Shown here piece after piece: positions 20,960-31,475 of a DNA stretch of 64,000 nt. Position 1 is the first letter of the stretch. Each line of letters begins with the position of its first letter. Under the pieces are notes generated by a model, which searched no databases, was not told the DNA's origin, and was given only the letters and a program-made list of their open reading frames with translations. Both the position numbers and the translations under genes were made by a program. Source of the DNA: Ophioderma brevispina (Eukaryota > Echinodermata > Ophiuroidea > Amphilepidida > Ophiodermatidae); assembly GCA_023653785.1 (NCBI GenBank), contig JAMKCH010007151.1, positions 38,984 to 102,983 of the forward strand, in the 5' to 3' direction.

Positions 20960-22100
20960 GGTGTCACCAGGTGCCAAGAAATACAAACATTTCTGAAAAG
21001 ATTGCATTGCTTGGTTTAGCTTCATCATGCTTTACCCAAGCGGAAATACCTCTCCAAGCCTTCCATAGTTCTTCAAATGTAGACTGATATGATAAGATCT
21101 GTCCAAGTATACAAGGAGGGTCTTCCACTGTAAAACCTCTCATAATCAGTTCACAAATCTTTTCGAATGTAGAGGGGCGCATTCATTACTAGGACCCAAA
21201 GCCATAACAACATACGCATATAGCCCGCGTTTGTAATGAACGCTTGTGTTTTGACTATCTTCAGGCTTTTTATTCTATCTGCCAGCTAAACCGGCGGGGA
21301 AGGAAAGGGTGACGGGGAAGGGAAGGGGATGGGGGGGGGGGGGTGGGGGGGGGGGGGGGAAAGGGCGGAGGGGGGGGGGGGCGAGAAAGAAAGGGGGCGG
21401 GGGGGGGGGGGGGGGGGGGTGGGGGGGGGGGGGGGGGGGGGGAGGGGTGTGGGGGGAAGGGAAAAACGGGGGGGGAGGGGGGATTTTTTATTTTTTCTTG
21501 TTTTTTAATTTTTTATTTTTTGTTTTTTTTAATTTTTTTTTTTTAAAAAGTTTGGCACATTTAAACAGTCCAAACAATCTGCGACTCGCGGGGAGTGGAG
21601 GCACAAAATGAAGTTAAATTATTAACTTTTCTATAGTCAACGAATGCGCGTGTAGGTACCATCGCGTTTTTCCGTACAAAGACGAGTGGCGAAAGCCCAT
21701 GGGGCGGGTAGACTCTGTTATAATTCCAGTTTGAGTGCTTTTCAATTATTTCTTCTTACTCTCCTGCAAAAAGCCTTGGGAGGGCGGCGAGGAGGTTGAC
21801 GAACTTGGTTTGGCGGCTCCCGATCAATAGTTGTTGAACAATATTAGTTACGGCCAAGATCATCTGCCGACTTGGCGACGGTTATGTGATCGTTGATTAA
21901 CTTTTCAACTAGTTGGGCTTTACATGGCTCCCATGTTCTCAACGATATCTAATGAAAATTAATGAAGGTTTCGGACCAACGTTGGCCTTAACAGTGTTGA
22001 CAAAACGGCGTCCTGTGCCTGACTGTAGCGAGGAAACGAGAATTTACATATGAATCAAACACGACATCTTTGATCCATTTCCGTGTTTTCAGTGTATTCC
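20960..22100 (-). pseudogene. Gypsy-type reverse transcriptase remnant
   Basis: Two blocks are recognisable on the minus strand. Block one (about 21,738-21,625) reads GIITESTRP then, after a frame change, EKRDGTYTRIR, corresponding to the GIIxPSxSPW / KKDGxxRxCVDYR region. Block two (21,182-20,960) reads LIMRGF, SYQSTFEE and a KPSN-FLG series, corresponding to the stretch around and after the YxDD active site. One frame reads VYLDR where YLDD is expected, so a catalytic aspartate is lost. The palm between the blocks is replaced by the low-complexity tract at 21,327-21,545. This copy is inactive. Confidence 0.85.
21327..21545. repeat. Poly-G then poly-T low-complexity block inside the RT region
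   Basis: About 150 bp that are nearly all G, then about 65 bp that are nearly all T/A with T dominating. It sits where the reverse-transcriptase palm should be. The Gly-rich frames here are artefacts. It could be a slipped tract or an assembly/consensus error. Confidence 0.85.
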
Positions 22101-22438
22101 ACATTACAACATCCTGTAGGTAGCCCAACGTTATCCGGCATGTAATGGACCTCTTCATCTATAGTGCTTAGTAGGGCGGACAGGTATCGCCACGTCATTC
22201 TTCTCGTGTTCAACCAACGATCTCGACCACGTAGTACTAGGCACGCAATTGTCAGCCACTACTATGAAACAGGTTCACCTAGCAAAAATCACTGCTCAAA
22301 TCTATAAACATTCGCATTGTTCCTTCAACACAATTCACTATAAGAGGAAAATAGTCACAATCACATGTTTAAAAGTTACTGTTTAAGTCAGGCGGAACCA
22401 CCTTCTAACTTGCACTTTTCAGGCTTGCCTGCAATCGT

Positions 22439-22738
22439 TTAAGCACGTCGTTCTGCTAGTTCACAGTCATGGTGATATAAAAAATCGTAACCTAAAATTC
22501 CGTTATCATGAAATATAGGCCACGTAGGAGTCCCAGAAAATTCTAAGCTTCCAATTCTAAAAGTAGTAAAAGTCGCTGTACCCTTTATGTTTATAAGTTC
22601 ACCATTGGCTGCTTCTAATGTGTACTGCACACTGTGCACCATCAGCATGAGGGCGCTGTTCAGTAGGAAATCGCTTCAAACAAGTTACGGAAATACAGTA
22701 ACTGCAGCACCAGTGTCTACAAGCAATTCAGCATCTAT
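22439..22738 (-). pseudogene. Retroelement aspartic protease remnant
   Basis: The minus strand reads AELLVDTGAAVTVFP, then a stop, then after a frame change a 69-codon frame ending in GILGYDFLYHHDCEL. LVDTGA (bases 22,706-22,717) is the active-site motif of retroviral-type aspartic proteases, and I-LG-DFL is the conserved helix near their C-terminus. Such proteases cleave the gag-pol polyprotein and act as dimers. Position between gag and reverse transcriptase fits Ty3/gypsy. The stop and frame change after the active site make this copy defective. Confidence 0.85.
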
Positions 22739-22759
22739 CTGACTGATTTTGCACAAAAA

Positions 22760-24264
22760 ATGCAGATATCCTGCATAATTCGCTCTCGTAGAGCGTTACA
22801 CCTTTATCTACACTTTTCTTTGGGGAACGTTACCAGGCCGGAACGGTGCGCGGTGGGGTCCTTGATGTTTTCCGACTCGTGCCTGCTTCTTGTGTCGCTT
22901 GGCTATTTTTCCTCTTTTGGGGCAATTATCGCTATATGCCATTCCTCGTCACAACTGTAGCATCGAAAGTCTCTCTTCTGGTTTGCTATGTGGTGGGTTG
23001 CCATTTCTGTTCGAGAACCGGACCCTGGTTCTTTTACAGTCTGTTAAACTACGGAAAGTGTGTCGAGTTGATTGCGACGAAAGATCTTAAATTGTGTGAT
23101 TCTGTCCACATCGGAAGTCGGGGACTTGCTTCTTCTGTTCTTTGGTGATAAGTTTACTGATGCTTTTTCTGTGACAGTGTGCACGGCTCGTACCCGAACT
23201 TGATTTTTCCCCACCTCGTCTCTCAGTGTAAGGTAGGGTCTCCCCAACAACCGCCTCTGTGCTTCGTCAATATAGCCCCTTATAAATTGCGGAGGAATGG
23301 TTTCTCTGGTTACTGCGTCAGCCGTTGGGTAACTTTCAACCCAGTCTCTGGATATCTGGGAGAGTATCAGGCATTGATTCCTTTGGTCCTAAACGCCTCT
23401 GTTCAAGTGCGCAAGGGGTAGGTATGGCGAAGTCGTTCACCCGAGCGGTCTTAATGCCTTTTCTACAAAGTCAGCTGAATTCAAACACCTCCTGTGGCAA
23501 CCATGAGGAAGGCAAACTCTGGGCTGCGGCGTCCCAAGCTGTTCAGCAGTTCGGACCTTTTTCATTCTTCAGTCCATTTACAAGCATTTGCGAGACCATT
23601 GAAGGGCTTTATAACAAGGCTCCCATGATCGCTTTCCATCAAACTCAACCTGTCTATAGATGAGGAACCAGTTACTTGCCGATTATTGCGGGTTGGTTGG
23701 ATAACCCACTGCAGTCTGTATGGTGTATCACCATTTGCTCACCACACTCAGCTGGGGGGTTTCTCATGGAAGGGCTGACACTTATTTTGTTGAACACTCG
23801 GGATTGTTTTGCCCAAATGTTGGTGATGAGTGTACCATTGTACTTACTGTGCAAGTCTATTCAGCTGCGGAGTAGCGACTGGAGATGGAGACTCGGTAGC
23901 TGAGCAGATTTCTGATTCTCTTACAACTTCTGAGTTAGCACTCGCTGTTCTGTCAAACTTCTGTTATCTTGCTCCTTTCTCCCTGTCGTCGCATTTTCTT
24001 AGAATTATCTCTGAGTTGCTTGATCTCCTTTTCTGCCATTTCCAATTTCTTTTCAAGCGTCAATTTCAGTTTCCACGCCTTTTGAACGCCTACGTTTCCT
24101 TCCTTCTGGTAGACACTCTTGTTTCTCTTCAATGTACTCTGTAGCGTGTCACAATGGTAGCGGTAATACGTGTACTTTAAGACGTGTTGAAGTCCATCCC
24201 ACCGCTTGCCACCAGTGTTGCGTCCGTCGGGACAGCAATCAAGAGCACAATAAGAAATGGTCAT
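22760..24264 (-). pseudogene. Gypsy-type gag remnant
   Basis: The first long frame (24,264-23,953, 103 codons) ends in a predicted coiled coil: Lys/Glu-rich LTLEKKLEMAEKEIKQLRDN. Farther on (about 22,970-22,925) a CYSCDEEWH segment fits the start of a CCHC zinc knuckle, CX2CX4HX4C, which binds the RNA genome. The last Cys falls out of frame through a small indel. Several further stops lie between. The gene is upstream of the protease, as expected for gag. Confidence 0.7.
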
Positions 24265-24427
24265 TTGTACAAGGTATACGTGTTAGCTGCAATGTTGGCA
24301 TTTATTAACTTGTGGTCATATCGTCTGCATAGGTTCCAGTCAGAAACAGTAATAATCATTTAACAGGAACACGGCCCTAATATATGGTTATGCTAATTAC
24401 TAGGTCGCTCTAGAACAATAAGAGAGA

Positions 24428-24780
24428 CATATATTAATTACTCACAATGTGGTTGAGTGAAGGTTGCTCACATAATTAACAAGCTAGTAACCATTAGAGT
24501 AGGCCTAATTTATATCACTGGCAACCTGCTCGAGCATCAATAGAGTGGTGGAGTGACCACTCACCTACCATTAGAGAGGTGGAGTGAAGGCCACTCACCC
24601 TCACAATTAGGGCGGTGGAGTGAAGGCTACTCACAGACAATTATAGTGGCTGTGGGGACTCAAGTAAAACTTGAGTGTACAATAAACAATGATTAAGAGC
24701 AGGATGGGCTCACCTCTAATTAGAGTAACTGCTGTTGTGTGTGTAATTTATGTCTCTAAATTGAATTTGATGGGGACACA
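24428..24780. repeat. Right inverted terminal repeat
   Basis: Inverted partner of 16,221-16,565. It shows the subrepeat structure better: GGTGGAGTGAAGGCCACTCAC and GGTGGAGTGAAGGCTACTCAC, each followed by an AATTA block, plus a CTCAAGT-AAA-ACTTGAG hairpin near 24,660-24,676. Confidence 0.8.
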
Positions 24781-25134
24781 ACAGATTACGACATTTAGAA
24801 TACCTATTGAACGTAATATCATTTTTTTTACCAATACCTATTCTGATATAATATGTAGCTTGAAAGGGAAGCAGATAGGCACAGTTTTGTACTCTTCCCA
24901 TTCTTCTCCCTTCCAATATGGGTTTCACACAGTAACCACTCTATGGGTCCATGATTTCTTCCTAACACTAAAAGTTGGTTAATTGTGGCACTGGTATGTT
25001 AAAATTATACAAGACATATCGTAAGCAAAAGCATAACAATATACAACAGCCTGAAAGGTTTTTTCACAATTATTTGTACAGAATACGACACAATGATATG
25101 GACAGAGAAACCTCTCATGGATCAATAGCAGGTT
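24781..25134. other. Intergenic, nothing recognised
   Basis: Spacer between two elements. Short open frames on both strands show no recognisable domain. Confidence 0.4.
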
Positions 25135-25141
25135 TAACAGA

Positions 25142-26565
25142 ACATGGGCGTATCCGGGATGACATACCACGGGGGGCAAACTGAGGATGACCTTTTGGCG
25201 CCCGTGTGGAAATTGAAAATGGCGCGCCATTCCACGTATTCTACAATATTTGAAATTGTGTCGGCAAATGGACAGTTTTGTCGACAACTCCCCCCCCCCC
25301 CCCCCCCCCCCCCCCCATGAGAATGGTCTGGGAATGCCCCTACAAGTGAAAAAATAACAGTTAGTTCCAACTTAGCAACAACCAGCTTTATTAAATCAAC
25401 AGACGCCAACGTAACGCCGAAAAAACTTGGATCATAATGAACGTGGTTGGACGTGGATTTAGTTGTTCATGAATAATGCAGCTGCATTCTCCTTGGTTTT
25501 GCGTTAGCTCATCTTTGAGGCTCAATTTGATTTTTTTTCTAATAATAATAATACTTTCTTTGGTTTTTCGTACCCTTTCCGTTTTTGACGCCCTTTTTAT
25601 CTCTATATTCCTCCTTTTTAGATTTCCCTTTTGCACCCCTTAAACTTTTTTCAACCCCCTTTCCTTATTTTCTGTTTTGACGCCCTATTTTGTTTCTATA
25701 CCCCCTTGCCAGTTTCAGTTGCTGTTTTCGCGCCCCTTTCCTATTTTTTTCAACCTTTTTCGCTTTTTCTTTTGTTTTTGACGCCCCTTATTATTCCCCT
25801 TTAAACTCCAATTTCCTTTGCTGTTCTTTGCGTCCGTTTCCTTAAACTATTTTCAACCCCCTTTTTTTTTAGTTTTTGACGCCCTTTATTTTTCATTAAC
25901 TCCAATTTCCTTTGCTATTTTAGCGCCCCATTAACTCCTTAAACTTTTTCTCAACCTTTTATGCTTTTATTTTTGACGTCCCTTATTCTTCTTATTTCTC
26001 TTTTCTTTCCATCTTCCTTTATTCCTTTTTGGCGCCCCTTTCCTTTCTCCTCCGTTTTTCTTTTCTCTTCTCATTTTTACTGCCTTTTTTGTCTTATTTC
26101 ACTTTTCTTTTCAATTTATTTCTGCACACCTTCGTTTTTCTATTATTTTGCTTTTCTTATTGTGCTTTTGGCGCCCCTTCCTTTACTATTTTATACGTTC
26201 TCTTTTTGTTGCACATTGTTTATTCGGATTTCCCTTTTATAATTTATCCCCATTTTCGCCCTAATTTTGGCGCTTCTTAGCTTTCCCTTACAGTTCCATC
26301 CTTTTCGCCATAAGCTTTTCTAGCTCTTTCCCCTTTAATTTCCCCCTTCCCCCTTTTCACTTCCCGTCCTCCATTCTATCTCTAATTTTCTTTCTTTTCC
26401 TTCCCGTTTCATTTCCTTCCCCTTTCCTTTCCTTTCCCCCTTTCCTTTCAATTTTTCTTCTCCCTTTCCTTTTTTCTCATTTTCCTTCTTTTTGGCGCCC
26501 CCTTTGGCCACCCGGGGGGCAAGCGCCCCAATACCCCCCCCCACCCCCCCCCAGATACGCCAATG
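25142..26565. mobile_element. 1.4-kb hAT-like non-autonomous element
   Basis: Left end ACATGGGCGTATCCGGG and right end, on the other strand, CATTGGCGTATCTGGGG form imperfect terminal inverted repeats. TAACAGA flanks both sides (25,135-25,141 and 26,566-26,572), a likely 7-8 bp target duplication. A pure C run of about 27 sits at 25,290-25,316 and another C-rich block next to the right end, the same layout as the element at 8,264. The interior is mostly the pyrimidine tract listed separately. No transposase frame is present. Confidence 0.6.
25540..26500. repeat. ~950-bp strand-biased pyrimidine tract
   Basis: The plus strand is mainly C and T for almost a kilobase, with GACGCCCCTTA or TTTTTGACGCCC recurring (near 25,588, 25,680, 25,780, 25,888 and 25,973) and GGCGCCCCTT variants after that. 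This looks like a degenerate ~100-bp tandem repeat. The Phe/Leu-rich frame 25,961-26,242 is its translation and not a membrane protein gene. Confidence 0.75.
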
Positions 26566-28690
26566 TAACAGATTTGAAACATATTTTGGATGAGAGTCTT
26601 TCCATAAAAAAAATCAACTTGAAAATTTAAATAAAAAAAGAAAAACGTAAAAAAAATATTTTTAAAACAAATTTGAAACAGATTAAGTATTTTGGATAAG
26701 AGTTTTTTGCTTAAAATATTGCACAAATAACACTCTTCTAAAGACACTTTAATATTGCTCTTGCCTTGTCCACAAAGTCAAGTTTCAAAACGTTATAAAC
26801 CCTAGCTTCTTGAGCTTAGCAAAGAAAGTACTATAATTATGTATGTTGTCTTAGTTTTCAATTAAGTCATCCTTCAACGTTGATTTCTACGATTGAATTT
26901 GAAGAATTGTCTTCAAAGGTTATTCCAGCTCATCTTGATGGCAATGGACAAGTTAAACATAGTTAATTTAGAGGAATAAAGTTATTGAAAAGTAGATTCT
27001 GGTTTTCCACTATCTGGAACATGTGATAATTGACTCTTTGAAAAAGTTTACAATGTTTTAAAATTAATACTCTAATGTACTATCATTTATCATGAATTCA
27101 CTTATCTGATTTGGCAAAGGTTTGCCACAAAATGATGAACTGAAAAAACCCAGCTTAACTTTGACAATGGGGTAAAATGGATCAGCCTACACAATCTATA
27201 ATATCTGCTGCCTCATTTCGTCACCAAATTCCTTATTTTTTGACAGCATAAAAATAAAAATATGCAATCATCCCGCTGTAAATTCTTGAAATAGAAATTT
27301 TGACCACCTAGGGACTAAGAAAGACAAGGAAGCCCTATTAAAAAAAAGGTTTAGCAAAGGCATATTGAAATCAACAAATATAGAAAAAATCAACATTGTT
27401 GACCAAGGTCGGGCTTTGTCGCATTTAAATAGCAAATATTACAACCTTACGTCGGTGCGATTTTCTTGCAAAAGCGTGGAGAATGACAAGTTGCAAGTTA
27501 TTGTAATTGTCCGATACCGGTTTTTTTTTTTGTTTTTGTTTTTTTTGATATTTTTTTTCTTGCCAGCCTTATGGAATTTTCAGGATTTTAGCGCATCTTC
27601 TTGGAGAATCAGTTGTTTAGAAAACCCGATGTGTGGCAATTCCCCGCATTGTTTTTCCCGCGCACCGATAAATTGGTATTTCCGCACCAAAATTGCGAAT
27701 CCGCTTATTACGTACCTAAATATCCTGCTAATATCCTGTCCAAACTTGCAAATAATATTAATATATTCAATCATAAGGCGAAAAAAATGTCGCCCATTCT
27801 TTACTCCCTCCTACCCGGCGATCTTACATTTCACAATTATTCTTCTACTTAGGCTAAAAAAAGTAAATAATACCGCAAGCGTTTGCCACAATCAACTAAT
27901 CACCAAACTGAAAAGTTTGAATAATAGCTCAAAGTGACTACGATACATCGAAAAAAAACACCAGCGAATCTAATTCCTATTCTGTGTGGTCTATTCACAT
28001 TTTCAACCTAATTCTTACTCTTTGAGTAAAGTGGAATGTTAAAACGAGATCAAGCTTAGTTTCAATTTCCTGATTGAGTATATACGTGAAAGCAACCACT
28101 CCACCCTCATGTATTGAATGGAACATTCAAGCAAATCCCGGTAAACAAAAAACAAACATGATAAAAGGTAACACTTGCCAACCTACGATGACTTGTTTTA
28201 TTTTTCTAAAATTTTGTCATTTTCATATTTATTTGAAGCATGAAAAATAAAACCATGGTGATTGTCGCCGACCGCGAATCGGGTCGGACGCGCATTTAAG
28301 GTTTGAATCATTAAAATTCCAGAATTCGGAAAAGACCATAATGCAAAGTTGGCGAAAGCCTATTTTTTATTGTTTTGAAATATTTGTCTTTATAGTATAG
28401 TAAACGACCCGCTCGATCCGATGGAGTTGGTGAGTCTTTGGTGCACGTGCTGGCCGTTGCAAGGTATGATACCAAAATTGGTTTCAGTCCCAAACCAAAA
28501 TGGGCCTGCACTGGAATCGTCGGTATTTCCTCTATGTACCGCGCTGAAAATTTTCGAATTTTTCGGTTACAGAGTATTTGCCAACCTAAGTAAGTGTCAT
28601 TGTCACATTGATTTTTTTTCGACGAGAGTAGAACCGACTGCCGCCGGATCCTCCTTGGTAAGAGGGGTGGTCGGGGGCCTTAGTACAAAT
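26566..28690. other. Intergenic with one long but unsupported open frame
   Basis: Bases 26,567-26,600 are echoed at 26,668-26,710 (ATTTGAAACA-ATTTTGGAT-AGAGT), a small tandem duplication. The plus-strand frame 27,365-27,937 is the longest in the window at 190 codons, but a Phe-rich stretch comes from T homopolymers at 27,520-27,560, and I recognise no domain in it. A putative exon ending ATGGAGTTG/GTGAGT near 28,421 is not supported by anything else. Confidence 0.3.
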
Positions 28691-28693
28691 CAA

Positions 28694-28784
28694 TGGGGGG
28701 GGGGACATTTGATATTGTGTCCCCCACCCCACAAAACGTGGGGGGGGGCATGTCCCCCTCGTCCCCCACCGATTGACGCCCATG
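28694..28784. mobile_element. ~91-bp hAT-like miniature element
   Basis: The right end, on the other strand, reads CATGGGCGTCAATCGGTGGGGG, closely related to the end of the element at 8,264. The direct repeat CAAATCA (A or T next) flanks it at 28,686-28,693 and 28,785-28,792. The body is mostly alternating G and C blocks around GTGTCCCCCACCCC. It is the smallest member of the family in this window. Confidence 0.65.
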
Positions 28785-28844
28785 CAAATCATTAATTGAA
28801 TTGTGTGCTACAAAAAAATCTGTGTACGTATTACTCTATCTATT

Positions 28845-29063
28845 TTAAGAAAGCGAATCCCATTTACTGGCATCATTCTCATATAGTATAACACGGGCCT
28901 GATTTCCATCGAATTGAACTGTGACGTTGTTGAAGGATGTGGACAATAGCAATGTTCGTTTGACAATTGTATGTGTGAAAATGAAAGCCCAGTAAAGACC
29001 CCGTCCAACAATTTTCGCTGTGAACAATATACTGAGAGTGACCTGCCGATCTAACCTGCCCAC
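28845..29063 (-). CDS. Uncharacterised open frame, 72 codons
   Basis: The translation is protein-like, with an early hydrophobic stretch (ILFTAKIVGRGLYWAFIF) followed by STSFNNVTVQFDG, which holds an NVT glycosylation-type sequon. I cannot assign a family. The adjoining minus-strand frame 29,080-29,268 is open but unrelated in character. It might be an exon of a secreted or membrane protein or a retroelement fragment. There is no paired splice signal that convinces me. Confidence 0.2.
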   Translation of the reverse strand: MGRLDRQVTLSILFTAKIVGRGLYWAFIFTHTIVKRTLLLSTSFNNVTVQFDGNQARVILYENDASKWDSLS

Positions 29064-29710
29064 TATGCTGTTGTAAGTTCTACCAAAATTGCGAATTTCT
29101 TACAGATCCGAACTTTGCACGTACGATTAGGAACACGTACATTACTAATGGTTCAGATAATATAAAAATCTCATTTTTTAGGTAAGTCGGTGAACGAGGT
29201 TCTGTTTCACGAAATGCCCTTTTTAAACTGAATATAATACGTACCCACACCAGCGTAATAGATGTCATCGTTGCACGGCTTCGGCAAAATGCGCCTCTGC
29301 CTTGATAATGATAAACAACGAATCATGGTACAAATTGGGTAAGATAACTGTAAACTGTCCACTTCTTCACCAGTAATTTACACAATTATAACACCAAGTT
29401 GCAACCCTTGCCATCTTTATTGCAGGCCTCCCTCTGCTGACCGCACCTCGGGCAACGCACAATCGCATAGCATAGTCTACTCTTCACTTGTTTGTACTTT
29501 TTAAAACTGATAACGTATACTGAAACAGAAGGCTCACTTCCGATTACGGCGGTGCGGAAAGTATTTACCATGGTATAGTCTGTGTCACAGTCACAGATAT
29601 TATCTAACTAGGTACTGCGTAATAGGGACTATCGATATCTGTCGCCCCATAGAGAATCTGTGTAAATGAAAATTAATCTCAAATATCTCAGAAAAAACAT
29701 GTTTTCTTTA

Positions 29711-29907
29711 TAGACCGTATTCAATCGCCAGCCATGTTGGTGGACAAGATAGACGCATTCCAGTACTACAATACATTCACCTGTCAATGATCCCTGTGCA
29801 ATCGCTAAACATGGATCGATTGACAGCTTAATGTATTGTAGTCCTGGAATGTATGCATCTTGTCCACCAGAATGTCTGGTGGCTGACGTCATATTGAATA
29901 CGGTCTA
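29711..29907. mobile_element. 197-bp palindromic MITE with TA borders
   Basis: Ends TAGACCGTATTCAAT and ATTGAATACGGTCTA are inverted repeats, and similarity continues through TGGTGGACAAGAT, GCATTCCAG and CTACAATACATT on both arms (about 80 bp each) around a ~25-bp loop near 29,805. If the terminal TA is the target duplication, the family is Tc1/mariner-like. The right arm carries TGACGTCA, a full cAMP-response-element palindrome, which the left arm lacks. No coding capacity. Confidence 0.75.
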
Positions 29908-30650
29908 TTTTAGACAATCATGAACTTGGTTACTTTGGAAACCTATGGTTTTCCAAAGGGAGGCAATATACCTAGCATGTGTGCATGTTACATAGTTGTC
30001 ATTAGTTTGTATGTGGCAAATATTGGCAAATAACTAATTTAACCTCAACATCCCATTGACTTTATGTACAAAACTTAAAATCCATGGAACCAACCCAACA
30101 ATTTATCTTCAGTGAAAAAGCTCGTTAGATTCTTTTTCAGGAGCCAACATTTGCCATAGAATCCACTCGTTTTCTTTTTTAAAGTTGTGACTTGCCCACC
30201 CCTACTTATATAGCCTAGTTTTGTGTACATGTGTTGTGTGCCATCAAATAATCAACGTCAAGTTTATCCCAGGCGGTGGCGGCCAAGCCTCATTCATTAT
30301 AGCAATTCACCAAAATGTCAAAAGAAATTACAGCAATACGGAGTGCAAACCACAAACCAATTCGGGTGCTTTGATGTGGGTCGGTCATGGGTGTTCCAAC
30401 GGTTTTGGAATAAGATAATATATTCCTTGACAACATATAAAACATTCAGAATTTTTCGTCATGATTTCGCTTTTACGTGTTAAACCAATGGCGACGTCTG
30501 AAATTGGGATTTCTTGGGCGCCTCAAGAATAGTGTTGGGGTTAGAGCTAGGGTAAAGAGTTATTAATGCCAGGATTACGGTTAAATTCCCGGTTGGCTAC
30601 CCAAATGACGACAAAGTAACGTAGAGTACTTTGTAAGTAGAGTGTTAGAA
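29908..30650. other. Intergenic, nothing recognised
   Basis: No supported gene or repeat, apart from a short (TA)n run at about 30,658-30,677 just beyond this stretch. Confidence 0.4.
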
Positions 30651-30732
30651 TGTGCTGTCTATATATATATATATATAGGTCCGAAGGGAAGCTTCGACAT
30701 AACAAGTCACTTCACGTGCACTTCTTCCAATA

Positions 30733-31262
30733 CATACATACATACATACAGCATTTGGTGCGCCATTCCCAAAAGGCTCAGAGCGCTTACAGAATAAAAT
30801 GTCTTAAAACTACAAACTTAAATGTACATTACAAAGTATAGTAAAAGTGCAAGATAACTTAAAGTTAAACATACAATGTAAAATAATAATTATAATAGGT
30901 AAATATAATGCCTTTTACAAGCGCTGTGCAACAAGAAATGGAGAAATGGCCTAATTCATGGCGCAATGACAAAAGGGCCATTGCAATAAAACACCGAACT
31001 AGAGCAAGGACAACAAGGACAAACAACTATGGGTGTTACCACACAAGGCAACACTGAAAAAAGAATAAAGGACAACAATACAAACTGATTATGGAAACAA
31101 ATAAGTTTTGAGAGGTTTCTTAAACATAGCAGTAGATGAAGATTGTCTAATATATGCAGGAAGCTTATTCCATTATTTTAATACTCTAGTGATAGGGTAG
31201 TCAAGACGTAGATAATCATTGGAAGATCGGGGTTGTCTCTTTGGTACATATTCCAATGGTAT
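30733..31262 (-). mobile_element. 5'-truncated non-LTR retrotransposon (CR1/L2-like), 3' end
   Basis: On the minus strand, 31,262-31,089 encodes PLEYVPKRQPRSSNDYLRL, then one in-frame TAA, then WNKLPAYIRQSSSTAMFKK-LKTYLF and a stop. The WN-LPxxIRxxxSLxxFKxxLKTYLF pattern is the C-terminus of the ORF2 reverse transcriptase in CR1/L2-like LINEs. A 3' untranslated region with GCGCTCTGAGCCTTTTGGG follows and ends in (TGTA)n at about 30,733-30,752, a microsatellite tail typical of such elements. Truncation at the 5' side is usual for target-primed reverse transcription. The copy is inactive. Confidence 0.8.
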
Positions 31263-31475
31263 ACGCGCCATCATCTGCACAAGTGCCCACAAAATCTACA
31301 TCGGCGAAACTTCCCGTCGCTTAGCTGAGATTCACCGAGCGCACCTCCTATAAGACGTAATTTGAGGGATTTCCTGTTGCCGGCCACTTCAACAGTCCAT
31401 CAAGTTGCAACATCAATGACATTCAAGTGTGCGGAGCCATTGCAGCCCGTGGAAGCAACGAAGGCGCCCCTGGAC
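31259..31475 (+). pseudogene. Penelope-like element, GIY-YIG endonuclease fragment
   Basis: The plus strand reads AIICTSAHKIYIGETSRRLAE-HRAHLL, then after stops and a frame change PVAGHFNSPSSCNINDIQV and CGAIAARGSNEG. This fits the GIY-YIG endonuclease at the C-terminus of Penelope-like retroelements: IYIGETxRRLxxRFxEHL, then PVAxHFNxPxHxxxDxxV. The enzyme nicks the target to prime reverse transcription. The N-terminal reverse transcriptase is absent; the fragment starts against the LINE at 31,262. It stops abruptly at about 31,470, where AT-rich repeats begin. The expected C-terminal tail lies at 52,168-52,248. Confidence 0.75.

Larger units (their letters stand above)
16221..24780 (-). mobile_element. 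Ty3/gypsy-type retroelement bounded by long inverted repeats (decayed)
   Basis: The interior encodes, on the minus strand and in Ty3/gypsy order, gag, aspartic protease, reverse transcriptase, RNase H and integrase, all broken by stops and small indels. The outer ~345 bp at each side are inverted copies (16,221-16,565 and 24,428-24,780), not the direct repeats expected of LTRs. A possible tRNA primer-binding stretch starting TGGTGGCAAGCGG lies on the minus strand at 24,194-24,213, next to the right repeat. I could not find a direct LTR partner on the left side. Either a gypsy element lost its 3' LTR and sits inside an inverted-repeat transposon, or an LTR was inverted, or the inverted repeats belong to the element itself. 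Confidence 0.8.

Noticed and set aside
21309..21611. Gly-rich plus-strand open frames of 67-100 codons
   Set aside because: Produced by the G homopolymer tract; the real content is a broken RT on the other strand.
25961..26280. Multi-pass membrane protein
   Set aside because: The Phe/Leu/Ser-rich frames follow the pyrimidine tract in every frame.
27365..27937. Longest open frame in the window, 190 codons
   Set aside because: Contains a Phe/Leu stretch from T homopolymers, matches no family I know and has no splice or promoter context.
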